DNA from: CAKZNE01 sp964485405
GTDB lineage: Bacteria > Bacteroidota > Bacteroidia > Flavobacteriales > Schleiferiaceae
Reading direction: 5' to 3'
Assembly: GCA_964485405.1 (NCBI GenBank)
Contig: CAZAJG010000006.1
Coordinates: 1-64,000, forward strand
DNA length: 64,000 bases
Shown here: positions 40,874 to 49,827 of the stretch, piece by piece
How the letters are laid out: each line of letters opens with the position of its first letter
Numbering within the stretch: position 1 is the stretch's first letter
Notes under the pieces: model-generated
Databases searched by the model: none
Told to the model about the DNA's origin: nothing
Seen by the model: only the letters and a program-made list of their open reading frames with translations
Translations under genes and position numbers: made by a program

Positions 40874-43668
40874 TGAGCTTGTAACCAGTTCTCTCCTTGT
40901 CCAAAGTCTACAATTAATGGAACCTGGGTTTTAACTGCGGATTCCATAGCCTCTTTTATTATCGGCTTTACTTTTTCTACTTCGCTCTTTGGTGCATCAA
41001 AAACCAGTTCATCATGGACTTGAAGAATCATCTTTGTTTCAAAGTTATGCTGGTTTAATTCGTCATGAATTTTAATCATCGCCAATTTGATGATATCTGC
41101 TGCGCTCCCTTGTATGGGTGCGTTTACTGCGTTTCTTTCTGCATGGCCACGTACCACTGCATTTCTAGAATTTATATCTTTTAAATATCTTCTTCTACCC
41201 AGCATGGTTTCCACAAAGCCATCTTCTCTTGCCTTTATCTTTTGGTTCTCAATATAATCCCGAATACCCGGATAGGTTTGAAAATATGATTTGATAATCT
41301 CAGAAGACTCCGATCTACTTAAGGTGGTTTGTTGACTTAAACCAAACGCACTTACCCCGTAAATGATTCCAAAATTTACTGTTTTCGCATTCCCTCTTTG
41401 TTCACGAGTAACTTCTTCCAATTTCACACCAAAAACCTTAGCGGCTGTTGCAGCATGGATGTCTTCTCCTTTCACAAAAGCCTCCATCATACTTTTATCC
41501 TGGCTGAGCTCTGCGATAAGCCTTAGCTCAATCTGCGAATAATCTGCTGCTAATAACAAGTGGTTTTCATCTCTTGCTACAAAAGCTTTTCTTACTTCTT
41601 TTCCTTTTTCATTTCGGATAGGAATATTCTGAAGGTTAGGATTGTTAGAACTCAACCTTCCTGTAGCCGCAACCGCTTGATTAAATGAAGTATGAATGCG
41701 ATTTGTTGTTGGACTAACCATTAAGGGTAACGCATCTACGTAAGTAGATTTGAGTTTCACCATTTGACGGTAATCCAATATTTTTTGAGCTATTTCATGT
41801 TCCTTCGCTAGCTCCACTAAAATATCCTCCGATGTAGCAAACTGACCACTCTTTGTTTTTTTAGGTTTTTCAACGAGTTTCATTTTTCCAAACAAAACTT
41901 CGCCCAATTGTTTTGGTGACGAAATATTAAAATCTTCCCCAGAAAGCACCTTAATTTCCCCGTCTAACGTTTCTATCAATGTCTCCAAATCAGATGAGAG
42001 CTTTTTCATAGACTCTACATTCAAACGAATCCCTTCTCTTTCCATATCCGACAAAACGCGCGCTAAAGGCACTTCAATCTCCCTAAATATCTTTCTCGTT
42101 TCACCCACGTCTAACTTCTCTTCAAACACTTGTTTTAGTTGAAGCGTAATATCTGCATCTTCACCAGCATACTCTTTTACCTTATCCGCATCTGCATCTC
42201 GCATACTCCCTTGGTTTTTTCCTTTTTTACCAATCAAGGTTTCAATACTAAGGGGTTGATAGTTTAGATAAGTTTCCGCCAATACATCCATATTATGTCT
42301 CATATCCGGTTGAATGAGATAGTGCGCTAACATCGTATCAAACAGAGGACCTTTAACAGCTACACCATAGTTCTTTATAATAGTAATGTCGTATTTAAGA
42401 TTCTGCCCTATCTTTTCAATACCCTCATGCTCAAAGAAAGGTCTAAACTCTTCTACAATTGCTTTTTCCTCTCCTTCTGGAACATTTACGTAGTAAGCCT
42501 TTCCGGCTTCGTAGCTAAAAGCAATACCCACTAAATCAACTTGAGTTATATCTAAACTTGTAGTCTCTGTATCAAAGCATACAGACTTTTGTTTCAATAA
42601 ATTCCGCAAAAGCATTTTTCGCTCCATTGGGTGATTTATCAACTGATAAAAATGATCGTACTTGTCCAATGTTGTATAGCCTGTAAAAACATCTTCACTT
42701 TCCGTTGTTTCAGAAACAGCAGCGCTAAACAAGTCTGTTTGTCCGTTAGTATTAGCACTTACCGGAGCAGGTTTTGGCTTTTCCCCTTCTACGCCCACTA
42801 CTCTTTTGAGCAACGTTCTAAACTCTAACTCAGCAAAAATGTCTTTTATCTTTTCTCCATCAGGCTCGCCCTTTTCTAATGCTTTCGCATCAAAATCAAC
42901 GGGTACATCCAAAGCGATTCGCGCCAACCATTTGGATAGTATTCCTTGTTCTCTATTGTCTCGTATTTTTTCACCCAGCTTACCTTTTATCTCATCCGCA
43001 TGTTCCAGCATATTCTCCAATGTATCATACTGAGCAAGTAATTTGGTAGCTGTTTTAGGTCCTACCCCAGGGAAACCCGGAATATTATCCACAGCATCTC
43101 CCATCATCCCCAAATAATCTATCACTTGATCTACGCGACTTAAGCCAAACTTTTCTTTTACCTGTTCCTCTCCCCAAATTTCTGGTGGGTTTCCAGATCT
43201 ACCTGGACGATACATTTTAATATTTTCAGAAACTAGCTGACCATAATCCTTGTCTGGAGTCATCATAAATACCTCAAAACCTTCTTTTTCTGCTTGCTTA
43301 GCCATGGTTCCAATCACATCATCGGCCTCATAACCATCCACACCAATAAATGGAATGTTAAAGGCTTCTAAAACTCTGGATATATATGGTATTGAGATTT
43401 TAATAGCCTCAGGTGTTTCGTCTCTATTTGCTTTGTAGGCTTCATATTCTACATGACGAAAAGTAGGCTTTGGCGTATCGTATACCACCCCAATATGAGT
43501 TGGGCTTTGCTTTTCTAAAACTTCTAGCATTGTGGTTACAAAACCAAATATGGCGGAGGTGTCTAAACCTTTTGACGTAACCCTTGGGTTGTTCACAAAA
43601 GCAAAATAGGCTCTGTAGATAAGAGCATAAGCATCTAATAGAAATAGTTTCTTGGGGTTTTCGGACAT
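40870..43668 (-). CDS. polA: DNA polymerase I
   Basis: The 932-residue enzyme has three domains. The N-terminal 5'-3' nuclease (about 1-290) has the acidic residues in GYEADDVIGT and the helix-hairpin-helix motif GFPGVGPKTATKLL. The 3'-5' exonuclease domain (about 330-520) keeps FDTETTSL near residue 364 and AGEDADITLQL, so proofreading is probably intact. The polymerase domain has motif A (DYSQIELR), motif B (RGNAKTVNFGIIYG) and motif C (QVHDE). Length is normal. It has a role in repair and Okazaki fragment processing. Confidence 0.97.
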   Translation of the reverse strand: MSENPKKLFLLDAYALIYRAYFAFVNNPRVTSKGLDTSAIFGFVTTMLEVLEKQSPTHIGVVYDTPKPTFRHVEYEAYKANRDETPEAIKISIPYISRVLEAFNIPFIGVDGYEADDVIGTMAKQAEKEGFEVFMMTPDKDYGQLVSENIKMYRPGRSGNPPEIWGEEQVKEKFGLSRVDQVIDYLGMMGDAVDNIPGFPGVGPKTATKLLAQYDTLENMLEHADEIKGKLGEKIRDNREQGILSKWLARIALDVPVDFDAKALEKGEPDGEKIKDIFAELEFRTLLKRVVGVEGEKPKPAPVSANTNGQTDLFSAAVSETTESEDVFTGYTTLDKYDHFYQLINHPMERKMLLRNLLKQKSVCFDTETTSLDITQVDLVGIAFSYEAGKAYYVNVPEGEEKAIVEEFRPFFEHEGIEKIGQNLKYDITIIKNYGVAVKGPLFDTMLAHYLIQPDMRHNMDVLAETYLNYQPLSIETLIGKKGKNQGSMRDADADKVKEYAGEDADITLQLKQVFEEKLDVGETRKIFREIEVPLARVLSDMEREGIRLNVESMKKLSSDLETLIETLDGEIKVLSGEDFNISSPKQLGEVLFGKMKLVEKPKKTKSGQFATSEDILVELAKEHEIAQKILDYRQMVKLKSTYVDALPLMVSPTTNRIHTSFNQAVAATGRLSSNNPNLQNIPIRNEKGKEVRKAFVARDENHLLLAADYSQIELRLIAELSQDKSMMEAFVKGEDIHAATAAKVFGVKLEEVTREQRGNAKTVNFGIIYGVSAFGLSQQTTLSRSESSEIIKSYFQTYPGIRDYIENQKIKAREDGFVETMLGRRRYLKDINSRNAVVRGHAERNAVNAPIQGSAADIIKLAMIKIHDELNQHNFETKMILQVHDELVFDAPKSEVEKVKPIIKEAMESAVKTQVPLIVDFGQGENWLQAH

Positions 43669-43737
43669 TTGTTCAGCATAATTTGTGCTAAAATTAGTAT
43701 TAATATTACTGCCATAGAAACGATTTTCATTTAACGC

Positions 43738-44976
43738 ATGAGTTTAACCACCATCTTGATAAGAGTCCTTATCCTTACTGCTTTCCTTTTACTCATTGAC
43801 ATTTATGCTTTTCAAGCGATTAAAACTGTTTTTAAGGAAAGCAACATAGCTCGCTATATATATTGGGGCTTTTCCATAAGTGTATTAATAATTATCTGGT
43901 ATACCTCTTTTAATTTAGACGCACGCTCTGGCCCTAACGCCTCTTTCAATTTAATGATGGCTTTGGCGATTCTCTCCCTAGTGCCAAAATTGATTGTTTC
44001 TGTTCTCATGTTTGGTGAAGATGCCTTTCGTATTATGGTTGGCGTTTGGCAAAAAATATCTGGTGAAACAGGGAGCGATTTTTTACCTGATAGAAGGAAA
44101 TTTATCAGCCAAACGGGATTAATCCTAGCCGCCATCCCTTTTGCTGGTATTATTCATGGCGTATTAAAAGGAAAGTATAACTACAGGGTGGTCAATAAAA
44201 CACTAGCCTTTAAAGATTTGCCAGAAGAATTTGAAAACTTCACCATCACTCAGATTTCAGATGTACACTCCGGAAGCTTTGACAATGCAGAGAAGATTAA
44301 ATATGGTATCGATTTAATCAACGAGCAAGAGTCAGATGTAATTCTATTTACTGGCGATTTGGTAAACAACAGAGCAGATGAAATGGATCCTTGGAAAGGC
44401 ATTTTTTCTGAACTCAAAGCCAAACACGGAAAATATTCTATTCTGGGAAACCATGATTACGGTGACTACGTAAAATGGGATAGCCCGATAGAAAAGCAAC
44501 GAAATATGGAGAAGCTCTATCAAACTCATGCTGATATGGGGTTCCAGTTGTTGAGAAATGAAAATGTACAGATCAATAAATCATCTAGCTCTATTGATTT
44601 AATAGGTGTTGAAAACTGGGGAAAAGGATTTGCTCAGCATGGCGATTTAGATAAAGCTTCTGAAGGCCTGAAGAATGAATCTTTTAAAATCCTAATGTCT
44701 CATGATCCTTCACATTTTGATGAAGTGGTTAAAAAATTCAAACAGTTTATTCACCTTACCCTGAGTGGACATACACATGGTATGCAGTTTGGAATTGAAA
44801 TACCCGGTTTTATTAAATGGAGCCCGGTTAAGTATAGGTACCCTAAGTGGGCTGGGCTTTACGAAGATCTTGGTAGACGTTTGTATGTAAACCGCGGTTT
44901 TGGGTTTTTAGCTTTTCCAGGAAGAGTGGGCATTTGGCCCGAAATAACTGTACTTAAACTGGTTAAAGAAGCCTAG
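43738..44976 (+). CDS. Membrane-anchored metallophosphoesterase
   Basis: The 412-residue protein has four or so N-terminal membrane helices (about 1-160), then a calcineurin-like phosphoesterase domain with all motifs: SDVHSG, GDLVNN, GNHDYG and GHTHG. It belongs to the YaeI/UDP-diacylglucosamine-pyrophosphohydrolase-like group that faces the envelope. The substrate is unknown. It is divergent from polA with about 70 bases between. Confidence 0.88.
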   Translation: MSLTTILIRVLILTAFLLLIDIYAFQAIKTVFKESNIARYIYWGFSISVLIIIWYTSFNLDARSGPNASFNLMMALAILSLVPKLIVSVLMFGEDAFRIMVGVWQKISGETGSDFLPDRRKFISQTGLILAAIPFAGIIHGVLKGKYNYRVVNKTLAFKDLPEEFENFTITQISDVHSGSFDNAEKIKYGIDLINEQESDVILFTGDLVNNRADEMDPWKGIFSELKAKHGKYSILGNHDYGDYVKWDSPIEKQRNMEKLYQTHADMGFQLLRNENVQINKSSSSIDLIGVENWGKGFAQHGDLDKASEGLKNESFKILMSHDPSHFDEVVKKFKQFIHLTLSGHTHGMQFGIEIPGFIKWSPVKYRYPKWAGLYEDLGRRLYVNRGFGFLAFPGRVGIWPEITVLKLVKEA

Positions 44977-45061
44977 TCTTTCATATTTAAGGGTTAAAAT
45001 CACACTGGCTTTTAAAAGTTAGCGGTTTTAGTATATTTGGGGGGTGCATAAAAGAATTTTC

Positions 45062-45565
45062 ATGAAAATCTCATTCAACCTTTCCTTACTTGCCTTGGCC
45101 TTTGCCCTAATATTTACTTCTTGCAGCAAGCAAGACATTAGCTTACCTGAACAAGCTGCTTTAGACGCCATCCTGATTGGAGAGTGGAAAGTGGAATCTG
45201 TAAAACAAAGAATTGAAACCGGTCCTAGCTTCGTTACCTTTACCAGCGATGTTGCGGTAGGCAGCTTTACTTTTACACCAGACTCCACTTATCACAGTGT
45301 GAATTTCGCATATAGTTTACCTAATGAAATCGATCCCGATGTACCTTTAATTTTCAACTTAAATGAGACGAGGTATGGTAATTATGTGATAAGTAATGCA
45401 GATCAACTTGCAGTAAACGAAAAATCTAGCAACCTCATTATAACCTATTCAACAATCAGTAGAACGGAAACTTCGATGGTTTTATATTATGAATTCTTTA
45501 CGGATATTCCTGGTACATCAGATAAACAAAAGGAACGATACACCTTTCAATTGACTAAACTTTAA
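45062..45565 (+). CDS. Lipoprotein, possibly lipocalin-like
   Basis: The 167-residue protein has a lipoprotein signal peptide with lipobox FTSC (MKISFNLSLLALAFALIFTSC), followed by ILIGEWKVESVKQ, a start like that of lipocalin-like (DUF4488-type) proteins, and alternating beta strands. I chose the ATG at 45062 because it gives a proper signal peptide. Function unknown. Confidence 0.65.
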   Translation: MKISFNLSLLALAFALIFTSCSKQDISLPEQAALDAILIGEWKVESVKQRIETGPSFVTFTSDVAVGSFTFTPDSTYHSVNFAYSLPNEIDPDVPLIFNLNETRYGNYVISNADQLAVNEKSSNLIITYSTISRTETSMVLYYEFFTDIPGTSDKQKERYTFQLTKL

Positions 45566-45581
45566 GCTTGATTAACCCAAT

Positions 45582-45617
45582 AAAAAAATCCCCTGCTGCA
45601 AACAGGGGATTTTTTTT
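45582..45617. terminator. Bidirectional terminator between lipoprotein gene and threonine dehydrogenase gene
   Basis: AAAAAAATCCCCTG pairs with CAGGGGATTTTTTTT around a seven-base loop, so both strands end in a T run. It overlaps the stop codon of the threonine dehydrogenase gene. Confidence 0.88.
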
Positions 45618-46554
45618 AGCTTAAATTTTTCAGCATATCATCCACCATGTTTTCTAGACTAAAATCTGGTTTCCATTGCCAATCTTCTCTGGCTCTTTGG
45701 TCGTTAATACTTTGAGGCCAACCCAAAGCAATTTCATTTCTAAAGTCGATGTTATAACTTAGGTGGAACTCTGGAATATGTTTTCTTATCTCATCACCTA
45801 AGGCTTCTGGTGTAAAGCTAAAAGCCGCTAAGTTATAGGATGTTCTAATCTTAATTTGTTCTTCAGGAGCTTCCATAATGCCTATAGTCGCCTTTATAGC
45901 GTCTGGCATATACATCATTGGCAGTTTGGTATCTTCTGCTACGTAACATTCATATTTCTGATCGGAAATCGCCTTATGAAAAATATCTACCGCATAATCC
46001 GTTGTTCCTCCACCGGGCTCTGTCTTGTAAGATATTAAACCCGGATAACGCAAACTACGCACATCTACTTTATACTTTTTATGGTAATAATCGCACCACA
46101 ACTCTCCAGACAACTTACTAATCCCGTAAACCGTTGTGGGGTCCATTACCGTGAATTGTGCAGTATCTGATTTGGGCGTAGTAGGTCCAAAAGCAGCAAT
46201 ACTACTCGGCCAATATACTTTGCTCAAGTAGCCGTCTTTAGCCAAATTTAACACATTGAATAAGCTCTCCATATTTAATTCCCACCCTTTGGCTGGAAAT
46301 TTTTCTCCAGTAGCTGAAAGCATAGCCACCAAATGGTATACCTGATTGATTTTATGCTTTTTTATAACCTCCAACAATCGTTCGCCATCCATCACATTGA
46401 TTTCCTCAAAAGGACCTCCTTCTAAAACAAACGAAGCTGGTTCCTTAATGTCTGATGCGACCACGTTATCTGCACCATACATCTCTCGTAGTTTTACTAC
46501 TAGGTCAGTACCTATTTGACCTGAAGCGCCAAGAATCAAAATTTTATCTATCAT
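45616..46554 (-). CDS. L-threonine 3-dehydrogenase, SDR type (NAD-dependent epimerase family)
   Basis: The 312-residue enzyme has an N-terminal Rossmann fold (ILGASGQIGTDL, GxxGxxG) and a catalytic YGISK (Tyr-x3-Lys) in the middle. Length and sequence pattern fit the short-chain threonine dehydrogenases known from Flavobacterium (oxidation of threonine to 2-amino-3-ketobutyrate with NAD). A general nucleotide-sugar epimerase is less likely given YGADNVVASDIKEP and the length. A candidate -7 element TATATTTG lies at 46582-46575, and an FNR-type box lies 117 bases upstream. Confidence 0.82.
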   Translation of the reverse strand: MIDKILILGASGQIGTDLVVKLREMYGADNVVASDIKEPASFVLEGGPFEEINVMDGERLLEVIKKHKINQVYHLVAMLSATGEKFPAKGWELNMESLFNVLNLAKDGYLSKVYWPSSIAAFGPTTPKSDTAQFTVMDPTTVYGISKLSGELWCDYYHKKYKVDVRSLRYPGLISYKTEPGGGTTDYAVDIFHKAISDQKYECYVAEDTKLPMMYMPDAIKATIGIMEAPEEQIKIRTSYNLAAFSFTPEALGDEIRKHIPEFHLSYNIDFRNEIALGWPQSINDQRAREDWQWKPDFSLENMVDDMLKNLS

Positions 46555-46670
46555 AAACCATTTTTAGCTTGCGGCAAATATAAGGTATCACGCCTCTTTC
46601 CTTTTAAACCTTTTCCCACTCTCAAATAAGAGGTTATTCACAAAACCTTAAGCTTTCCTTTCTGTAAAGC

Positions 46671-46730
46671 TGACATTTATCATAATGCATTTGAATTGAA
46701 GCTTGGTTCTTTGTAGGTATTGTAAATTTG
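46671..46730 (+). promoter_or_regulatory. trhO promoter with FNR-type box
   Basis: TGACATTTATCA (46671-46682; reverse complement TGATAAATGTCA) is identical to the distal cco box. Downstream TTG (46703-46705), 17 bp and TAAATTTG (46723-46730) form a consensus promoter, with the start predicted near 46735. The box would be centred near -58, a different geometry from the other sites; GTTCTTTG at 46706 is also at the usual 29.5-bp spacing but matches poorly. Confidence 0.5.
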
Positions 46731-46762
46731 CAGCATACCGAGAACTAACGATTTAGAAGAGG

Positions 46763-47797
46763 ATGGATCCGAATGCAGGAAAAAAAGGTCTTTACAATAA
46801 GCTAGGACCTAATGAATTAAAAAAAAGACTGGAAGCTGAAACCTTTAAAAGACGCACGGTTTCTTTTTATAAGTATGTCATACTTGAAGATCCACAGTCT
46901 ATGCGGGATCAGCTTTATGCAGAATGGAAAGACTTGAATTGTTTGGGCCGAATCTATTTGGCGAAAGAGGGTATAAATGCTCAAATGAATGTTCCAGAAC
47001 ATCATTGGGATGAATTTGCAGAAAAGCTATACGCGCATCCTGAGTTTACCCATGTGCCCTTTAAAATTGCTGTAGAAGATGAGGATGAATCTTTTTTAAA
47101 GCTTACGATAAAAATCAGAAAAAAGATTGTGGCAGATGGGTTAAAGGAGGATGATTTTGATGTAACCAATGTTGGCCAACATTTAACCGCTGAACAATGG
47201 AATCAAGCTATCGAAAGCGGAAAAGCCGTGGTTGTAGATATCCGAAATCACTATGAAAGTGAAATTGGTCACTTTGAGGGAGCTCTGCTTCCAGAAGCCG
47301 AAACTTTTAGGGAGGAGCTACCGGAAGTGTTGGATATGCTAAAAGGAAAAGAAGATGAAAAAGTACTATTGTATTGCACCGGTGGAATACGTTGTGAAAA
47401 AACAAGTGCTTATCTAAAGCATCATGGTTTTAAGGATGTAAACCAACTTCATGGAGGTATTATTGACTATGCCCGTCAGATAAAAAGTGAAAATTTAGAT
47501 AATAAGTTTAAAGGGAAGAACTTTGTTTTTGATGATCGACTAGGAGAGCATATTGGCGATGAAGTTATTGCAGAGTGTCATCAATGTGGAAAAACTTGTG
47601 ATACACATGTAAATTGTACCAATAAGGATTGTAATCTCCTTTTCATTCAATGCGAAGATTGTGCAAAGCAACATGAAGGAACTTGTTCCGAAAAATGTCA
47701 AACCATCATCCACCTTTCTACAGAAGAACAAAAAGAACTCCGAAAAGGAAATAAAAATCCAAAACAGTTTCATCGACATAGAAAAGTGAATTTGTAA
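46763..47797 (+). CDS. trhO: tRNA uridine(34) hydroxylase TrhO (rhodanese-related)
   Basis: The 344-residue protein has an N-terminal acylphosphatase-like domain (about 30-130, LGRIYLAKEGINAQMNVP), a rhodanese domain with active-site Cys in LLYCTGGIRCEKTSAYL near residue 205, and a C-terminal Cys-rich region (CHQCGKTCDTHVNC and others) of UPF0176 proteins. TrhO makes 5-hydroxyuridine at position 34 of tRNA in an oxygen-dependent way. hmgA follows 40 bases later. Confidence 0.88.
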   Translation: MDPNAGKKGLYNKLGPNELKKRLEAETFKRRTVSFYKYVILEDPQSMRDQLYAEWKDLNCLGRIYLAKEGINAQMNVPEHHWDEFAEKLYAHPEFTHVPFKIAVEDEDESFLKLTIKIRKKIVADGLKEDDFDVTNVGQHLTAEQWNQAIESGKAVVVDIRNHYESEIGHFEGALLPEAETFREELPEVLDMLKGKEDEKVLLYCTGGIRCEKTSAYLKHHGFKDVNQLHGGIIDYARQIKSENLDNKFKGKNFVFDDRLGEHIGDEVIAECHQCGKTCDTHVNCTNKDCNLLFIQCEDCAKQHEGTCSEKCQTIIHLSTEEQKELRKGNKNPKQFHRHRKVNL

Positions 47798-47837
47798 ATC
47801 AGGATTTCTACATTTAACCGATTAAAAGAAAACGAAT

Positions 47838-48995
47838 ATGCCTTTTTACCATCAATTGGGGAAAGTTCCTCATAAACGTCATACCACATTTAAAAAACCA
47901 GACGGCTCGCTTTACTATGAACAATTATTTGGCACCATAGGCTTTGCTGGAATGTCTTCCCTTCTATATCATGCGCATCGCCCTACTATGGTTAAAGAAA
48001 TTGGTGAGGCCATAGATGTTACCCCAAAAGTAGCTATAGACAACAATATTACCAGCCGTATGCTAAAAGGCTGGAGTCTTTCTCCACAAAACGATTTTTT
48101 AGAAGCCCGAAAAAGAGTTTTAGTAAATAGCGATGTACACATTAGTTTGGCCGCTCCGAAAGAGAGTATGACCGATTACTTTTATAAGAACACCGATGCT
48201 GACGAAGTTCTTTTTGTACATAAGGGAAAGGGGAAGCTGAGAACCTTAGTAGGCAACATCGATTTTGATTATGGTGATTATTTAGTCATTCCAAGAGGGA
48301 TTATCTATCAAATAGAATTTGAAACCGAAGATAATCGCCTATTTATTGTGGAATCTTTTAGCCCCGTTTACACACCAAAACGATATCGGAATCATTTTGG
48401 TCAATTACTGGAGCATTCCCCCTTTTGTGAAAGGGACATTCGCAGACCTTCCGAATTAGAAACTCATGATGAACAAGGTGATTTTTTGATTAAGATCAAG
48501 AAAGAGAATAAAATTCATAATCTGGTATATGGTTCTCATCCTTTTGATGTGATAGGTTGGGATGGTTACAACTATCCGTACGCCTTCAATATCAATGATT
48601 TTGAACCTATTACGGGTAGAGTGCATCAACCACCACCCGTTCATCAAACCTTTGAAACAGACACTTTTGTGATCTGCTCTTTCTGCCCTAGGTTATATGA
48701 CTATCACCCAGAAGCTATTCCTGCCCCATACAATCATAGCAACATTGATAGTGATGAAGTACTCTATTATGTAGATGGTGACTTTATGAGCCGAGCGCAT
48801 GTAGATAAAGGTTTTATCAGTTTACATCCGGCAGGTATTCCACATGGGCCGCACCCTGGCTTATACGAAAAGAGTGTAGGCCAAAAAGAAACTTTGGAAT
48901 TAGCGGTTATGGTAGATACTTTTAAACCACTAAAAGTTACAGAAGAGGCACTTAAAATGGACGATAATACGTATTGGAAAAGCTGGATGGAGTAA
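47838..48995 (+). CDS. hmgA: Homogentisate 1,2-dioxygenase
   Basis: The 385-residue non-heme iron enzyme opens the homogentisate ring in tyrosine catabolism. The family start PFYHQLGKVPHKRHTTF and a cupin core (KGKGKLRTLVGNIDFDYGDYLVIPRG) are seen, and the His/Glu region HPAGIPHGPHPG near the C-terminus fits the iron site. Length is near the shorter bacterial form. It probably shares a transcript with trhO, 40 bases upstream; hppD is downstream after one opposite-strand gene. Confidence 0.92.
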   Translation: MPFYHQLGKVPHKRHTTFKKPDGSLYYEQLFGTIGFAGMSSLLYHAHRPTMVKEIGEAIDVTPKVAIDNNITSRMLKGWSLSPQNDFLEARKRVLVNSDVHISLAAPKESMTDYFYKNTDADEVLFVHKGKGKLRTLVGNIDFDYGDYLVIPRGIIYQIEFETEDNRLFIVESFSPVYTPKRYRNHFGQLLEHSPFCERDIRRPSELETHDEQGDFLIKIKKENKIHNLVYGSHPFDVIGWDGYNYPYAFNINDFEPITGRVHQPPPVHQTFETDTFVICSFCPRLYDYHPEAIPAPYNHSNIDSDEVLYYVDGDFMSRAHVDKGFISLHPAGIPHGPHPGLYEKSVGQKETLELAVMVDTFKPLKVTEEALKMDDNTYWKSWME

Positions 48996-49028
48996 ACCAG
49001 CTGAATTGTAAAGAAGATGTTATTAAAA

Positions 49029-49070
49029 TAAAAAAGTTCAGAATGACTAGGTCAATCTGAACTTTTTTTA
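49029..49070. terminator. Bidirectional terminator, hmgA and outer-membrane protein gene
   Basis: AAAAAAGTTCAGA and TCTGAACTTTTTTT pair, and the inner TGAC/GTCA extend the stem past one A-A mismatch. Both strands end in T runs, serving the two convergent genes. Confidence 0.85.
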
Positions 49071-49089
49071 AATTATCTGGAAATTTTTC

Positions 49090-49617
49090 TTAGTCGAATT
49101 TAATTGCAAGTCCTAAGTTAACTGCAGAAACACCATATCCAACTTCCAAGAATGCTCCTATATTGTCAGTAAAGTGGTATCTACCACCGATATAAATACC
49201 TGGAAGAACACCGCTTAAGTCAGTATCAAAAAACTCTTCAAAATCTTCGTCATCAATACTGAACCCTACTGAATTGTAAGCTACCATTAGGCCAGCGTAC
49301 GTATCAAAATTGTCAATTAGCTCGAAGTGGTAAGAACCTCTAGCACCAGCGACAAAGTAAGTATACTCAGCTTTAGCAAAGAGCAAATCCTGCTCAGAAG
49401 CCGTGTATCCAAGAAAAGCTCCTACACTGAATTTGTCATTTAGACCATACTCATACGAAGCACTTATGGGGGGGATAGTAGCGTCTCCACTTAGTCCAAA
49501 AGAAGCAAATCCGATACCAACGTTGATGTTACTTTGGCCTTCTTCATGTTGCGCTTGAGACGAAAAGCTCAATAATAGAGCCCCTACAAAAAATAAGGAG
49601 TAAAAGTTCCTTTTCAT
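49090..49617 (-). CDS. Small outer-membrane beta-barrel protein
   Basis: The 175-residue protein has a signal peptide (cleavage after SSQA), then about eight alternating aromatic beta strands (for example FSVGAFLGYTASEQDLLFAKAEYTYF), ending LGLAIKFD, typical of small Bacteroidota beta-barrel (OmpW/PorT-like) proteins. No further function can be read. It lies between two tyrosine-degradation genes on the opposite strand, probably unrelated. Confidence 0.75.
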   Translation of the reverse strand: MKRNFYSLFFVGALLLSFSSQAQHEEGQSNINVGIGFASFGLSGDATIPPISASYEYGLNDKFSVGAFLGYTASEQDLLFAKAEYTYFVAGARGSYHFELIDNFDTYAGLMVAYNSVGFSIDDEDFEEFFDTDLSGVLPGIYIGGRYHFTDNIGAFLEVGYGVSAVNLGLAIKFD

Positions 49618-49799
49618 ACCTATTAAATTTTAATTTGGTTGCCTACTCTAAAAGATTTTCGGCTTTCTCTGTGGCGGCAATTTATATAAAAAATTAACAA
49701 AATTGCTTAGGTTTAAAAAAAAATACGAATCCTAATATCACCAACATTTAGATTAGAAGAGCAGCACTCTATCCTATTCTGGTTTGAATGTGCATTTCT

Positions 49800-49807
49800 T
49801 ACATTTG
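49800..49807 (+). promoter_or_regulatory. Candidate -7 element of hppD
   Basis: TACATTTG matches the consensus and predicts a start near 49811, about 17 bases before the ATG. The TTG at 49784-49786 is spaced only 13 bp away, so the -33 part is weak. Confidence 0.45.
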
Positions 49808-49827
49808 CCTAAAATACAATCAAATCT

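Noticed and set aside
40870..43668. Possible loss of proofreading in PolA
   Set aside because: The Asp-x-Glu motif and downstream acidic residues of the 3'-5' exonuclease domain are present.
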